Source: Arbacia lixula
Lineage: Eukaryota > Echinodermata > Echinoidea > Arbacioida > Arbaciidae
Assembly: GCA_963669155.1 (NCBI GenBank)
Contig: OZ022577.1
Span: 31,595,053 to 31,659,052 of the forward strand
DNA length: 64,000 nt
Direction: 5' to 3'
In this document: one piece after another, positions 61,911 through 64,000 of the stretch
Position numbering within the stretch: the first letter of the stretch is position 1
Layout: each line of letters starts with the position of its first letter
The notes under the pieces: generated by a model
The model's database searches: none
Told to the model about the DNA's origin: nothing
What the model saw: only the letters and a program-made list of their open reading frames with translations
Position numbers and translations under genes: made by a program

Positions 61911-62399
61911 AGTGGAAATTGGCTTGAGATATTGCTTTGTGGTCATTCACCTTTAGTTGCGTCCATACTCTACCAAGCACACAATTTCCAGATTTACTTG
62001 CGATGAAATCCATGTTTCTTTTAACATTAATGTGAACATGTCCATGCAAATGATTCTGGATGATAAAATCAAATTCTATAGATCATGTAGAAATAACCGT
62101 CAAGCTGGAATGAAACCTAGTTTGGAGAACAAATATTCCTTCAACCTCTTCAACAAGATCCCAGGCAAGATTTTATGCGTTACCCCCACTCCCTCCCCCC
62201 CCCCCCCCCCAAAAAAAAAGGAAGGGAGGGGGTACATGTAGCATGTTAGGATGTGTTACCTAGTACACACTTACATGTATGTGCTCAGAATCATGTGGGA
62301 TATTTTTGTCTTATTCATGATTATGAGAGCATACACTGCGCTACTTGGTGCTGAGCACTAAATTGCTGACCCAGATAATCAAGCATGCATCCACAGTAC

Positions 62400-62571
62400 A
62401 GAGACCTCATTCTCTTATTTTCTCCCTCCACTCGACCCTCTTTTCCTCTATATATCTCATCTGTCTCATCTTTGTTTCATCTCTCTTTCTGTCTTTCTCT
62501 CTCCCCCTCTACCCCCCCCCCCTCACTCCTGTATCTCACCCCTCCCCCTCTCTTTCTCCTGTCTCTCTCCC

Positions 62572-62629
<58 letters not shown>

Positions 62630-62668
62630 TCTCTCTGTCTCTGTCTCTGTCTCTCTCCCCACTCTCTG

Positions 62669-62747
<79 letters not shown>

Positions 62748-62752
62748 ACTCT
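62400..62752. repeat. Long polypyrimidine tract with two (CT)n cores
   Basis: The cores lie at about 62577-62625 and 62673-62744, separated by CTGTCTCTGTCTC units. The 162-codon + frame is a Ser/Leu artefact. Confidence 0.95.
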
Positions 62753-63222
62753 CTAATTTGTTTTTTGTTTCCACCTCCACTCCATTTCTCTCCCCTCTCT
62801 AGATCCATTTACACTAGCAGTAAAAAACTGTGATCACTGCAAACAGTGAAAGTTGTTTGTTATCTACCCACAAACTCAAAGCCCTAAAGTCTTTTTTTTA
62901 AACATTCTTCTCCGGAGTGTAATTTTTCTAACATATTTGAAATATCCATGTTTTTTGCTAGTGCAAATAGTCGGACATGAAAAAAAATGTATGTGTACCA
63001 CATACATTGTAATGGACTAGCAAACATAAGCATTACTTGTTAAAAAAGACGCCAGGTCCTCTGTTTTGTTTTTGTTTTGGGGGGCAAGTGTAAATTGCAG
63101 GATGAAAAATTATGAAAGTTTTTTTTTTTTTTTAGTGACTTGCTGAGTGTAAATGAACCTTCCGTTATTCTACTTTTGCTCTCTTTTGATCTAAATCTTT
63201 ATTGTGGTTTCTTCGTAATCTC

Positions 63223-63358
63223 TCCTACTCTCTCTCTCTCTCTCTTTTTCTCTCTCTGTCTCTCACGTTCTCACTCTTATCTGTTTCTCTCTCAATCTGT
63301 ATCTACAATGTATCACCCTCTCTTTTTCTCCATTCCTCTGTCTCCCTTTTAATCCTCA

Positions 63359-63419
<61 letters not shown>

Positions 63420-63432
63420 CTCTCTCTCATTG
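63223..63432. repeat. (CT)n microsatellites with interrupted spacer
   Basis: A short CT run at about 63227-63264 and a long one at about 63358-63429 flank unique pyrimidine-rich sequence. Confidence 0.9.
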
Positions 63433-64000
63433 GCTCACCCTTGCAATTGATAGCAATGATAGTTATAAGAAACTGTCGAGTACAAATGTCATCCTATAAA
63501 ACAGGTCTGTTATACCAACAAGGACATTGTTTCATTACAACTGATTTTATCAAAACAGGTAATTACTGGACCTCTGCAACAAATAATTAGCACTAATAGC
63601 ACATTCATTCACATTGATCTCTGTAAACAGTGAGGCAAATTGGAACATCAATTGACAAAGCATTTGACTGGGCAGGAATGGCAGTCACTGTATGTATGTA
63701 GGAAAGGTTAGTAATTACACATGTCTGTCCTTAAACTATGGGAAATTGTGTTTCATTAGGAAAGAATACAACTGAAAAGACATAATTGGTTTTACGGGCA
63801 GAAAGTCGCAGTGGGTTGCGGTAATCCAATCACCGTGTCGGAAAAAAATCTTTAGTAGGATGCAGGATGCAAAATAAATGGATTTCAGTGGATTTGTTTG
63901 TCTGAATTTAGGGTTTATGTTTAGGTATGATCAAGTATCCATTATTTCAAATATCACACACATAACTATGGTAAACCTGTGACTTCCTGATTCATATGAG

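Larger units (their letters stand above)
58080..64000. other. Right-hand sequence, CT tracts and one CpG-rich patch
   Basis: This stretch includes the items annotated at 60770, 61808, 62400 and 63223. An X-box-like GTTGCTATGACAAC lies at 61665-61678. No coding exon or start exon was recognised. Confidence 0.4.

Noticed and set aside
1-64000. Retrovirus-like, LTR or Polinton-type fossils, and intact transposase genes
   Set aside because: No long terminal repeat pair, polymerase, capsid or integrase-type frame was recognised; only short non-autonomous elements are present.

Overview
The window reads as intronic and intergenic DNA from a metazoan nuclear genome. It is AT-rich, has almost no long open reading frame outside simple repeats, and is crowded with (CT)n, (CA)n and polypurine microsatellites, short palindromic MITEs and degenerate tandem repeats. 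The repeat content and gene structure suggest a marine invertebrate, most likely an echinoid-like deuterostome; that assignment is an inference and is not proven by the sequence.

Only two coding exons can be supported, both on the minus strand and apparently from one gene. Exon A (38315-38484) and exon B (2272-2414) are separated by an intron of about 35.9 kb. Their phases fit exactly: a codon split G/TA gives Val. The joined product is the C-terminal part of a phytocyanin-like cupredoxin domain running into a Cys-rich EGF-like stretch. The two Cys that form the phytocyanin disulfide are kept, but all four expected type-1 copper ligands are replaced, so the domain probably does not bind copper. 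Upstream exons must lie to the right (in 38.5-64 kb unrecognised, or beyond the window), and downstream exons in or left of the first 2.2 kb.

The rest is repeat landscape. DNA-transposon-derived elements include a 646-bp Tc1-like MITE with Sleeping Beauty-like ends (6990-7635), a 201-bp full palindrome flanked by TA (28860-29060), a young hairpin of about 108-bp arms between 12-bp direct repeats (32801-33097), several other hairpin MITEs, and at least eight copies of a ~90-bp TTAA/CCCTTTGTGTGC palindrome that looks piggyBac-derived. One of these copies is split by a ~435-bp retroposon-like insertion. There is a tRNA-derived SINE at about 50.2 kb. Four degenerate tandem arrays occupy 9.84-11.16, 23.85-24.95, 28.68-29.5 and 51.08-51.87 kb; the third is interrupted by two MITEs. 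A perfect 2 x 101-bp duplication lies at 47697-47898.

Simple-sequence tracts are unusually long: (GTGCGT)n at 11.6 kb, a ~600-bp polypurine tract at 18.9-19.4 kb, (GATGGT)n at 34.2-34.6 kb, a ~400-bp polypurine tract at 40.9-41.3 kb, and repeated polypyrimidine tracts at 53-63.4 kb. Several GC- and CpG-richer, low-repeat patches (near 15.1, 32.2, 35.8, 42.7, 52.4, 54.3 and 60.9 kb) are the best candidates for regulatory DNA. No rRNA, true tRNA gene, CRISPR array, intact transposase or virus-like element was recognised.
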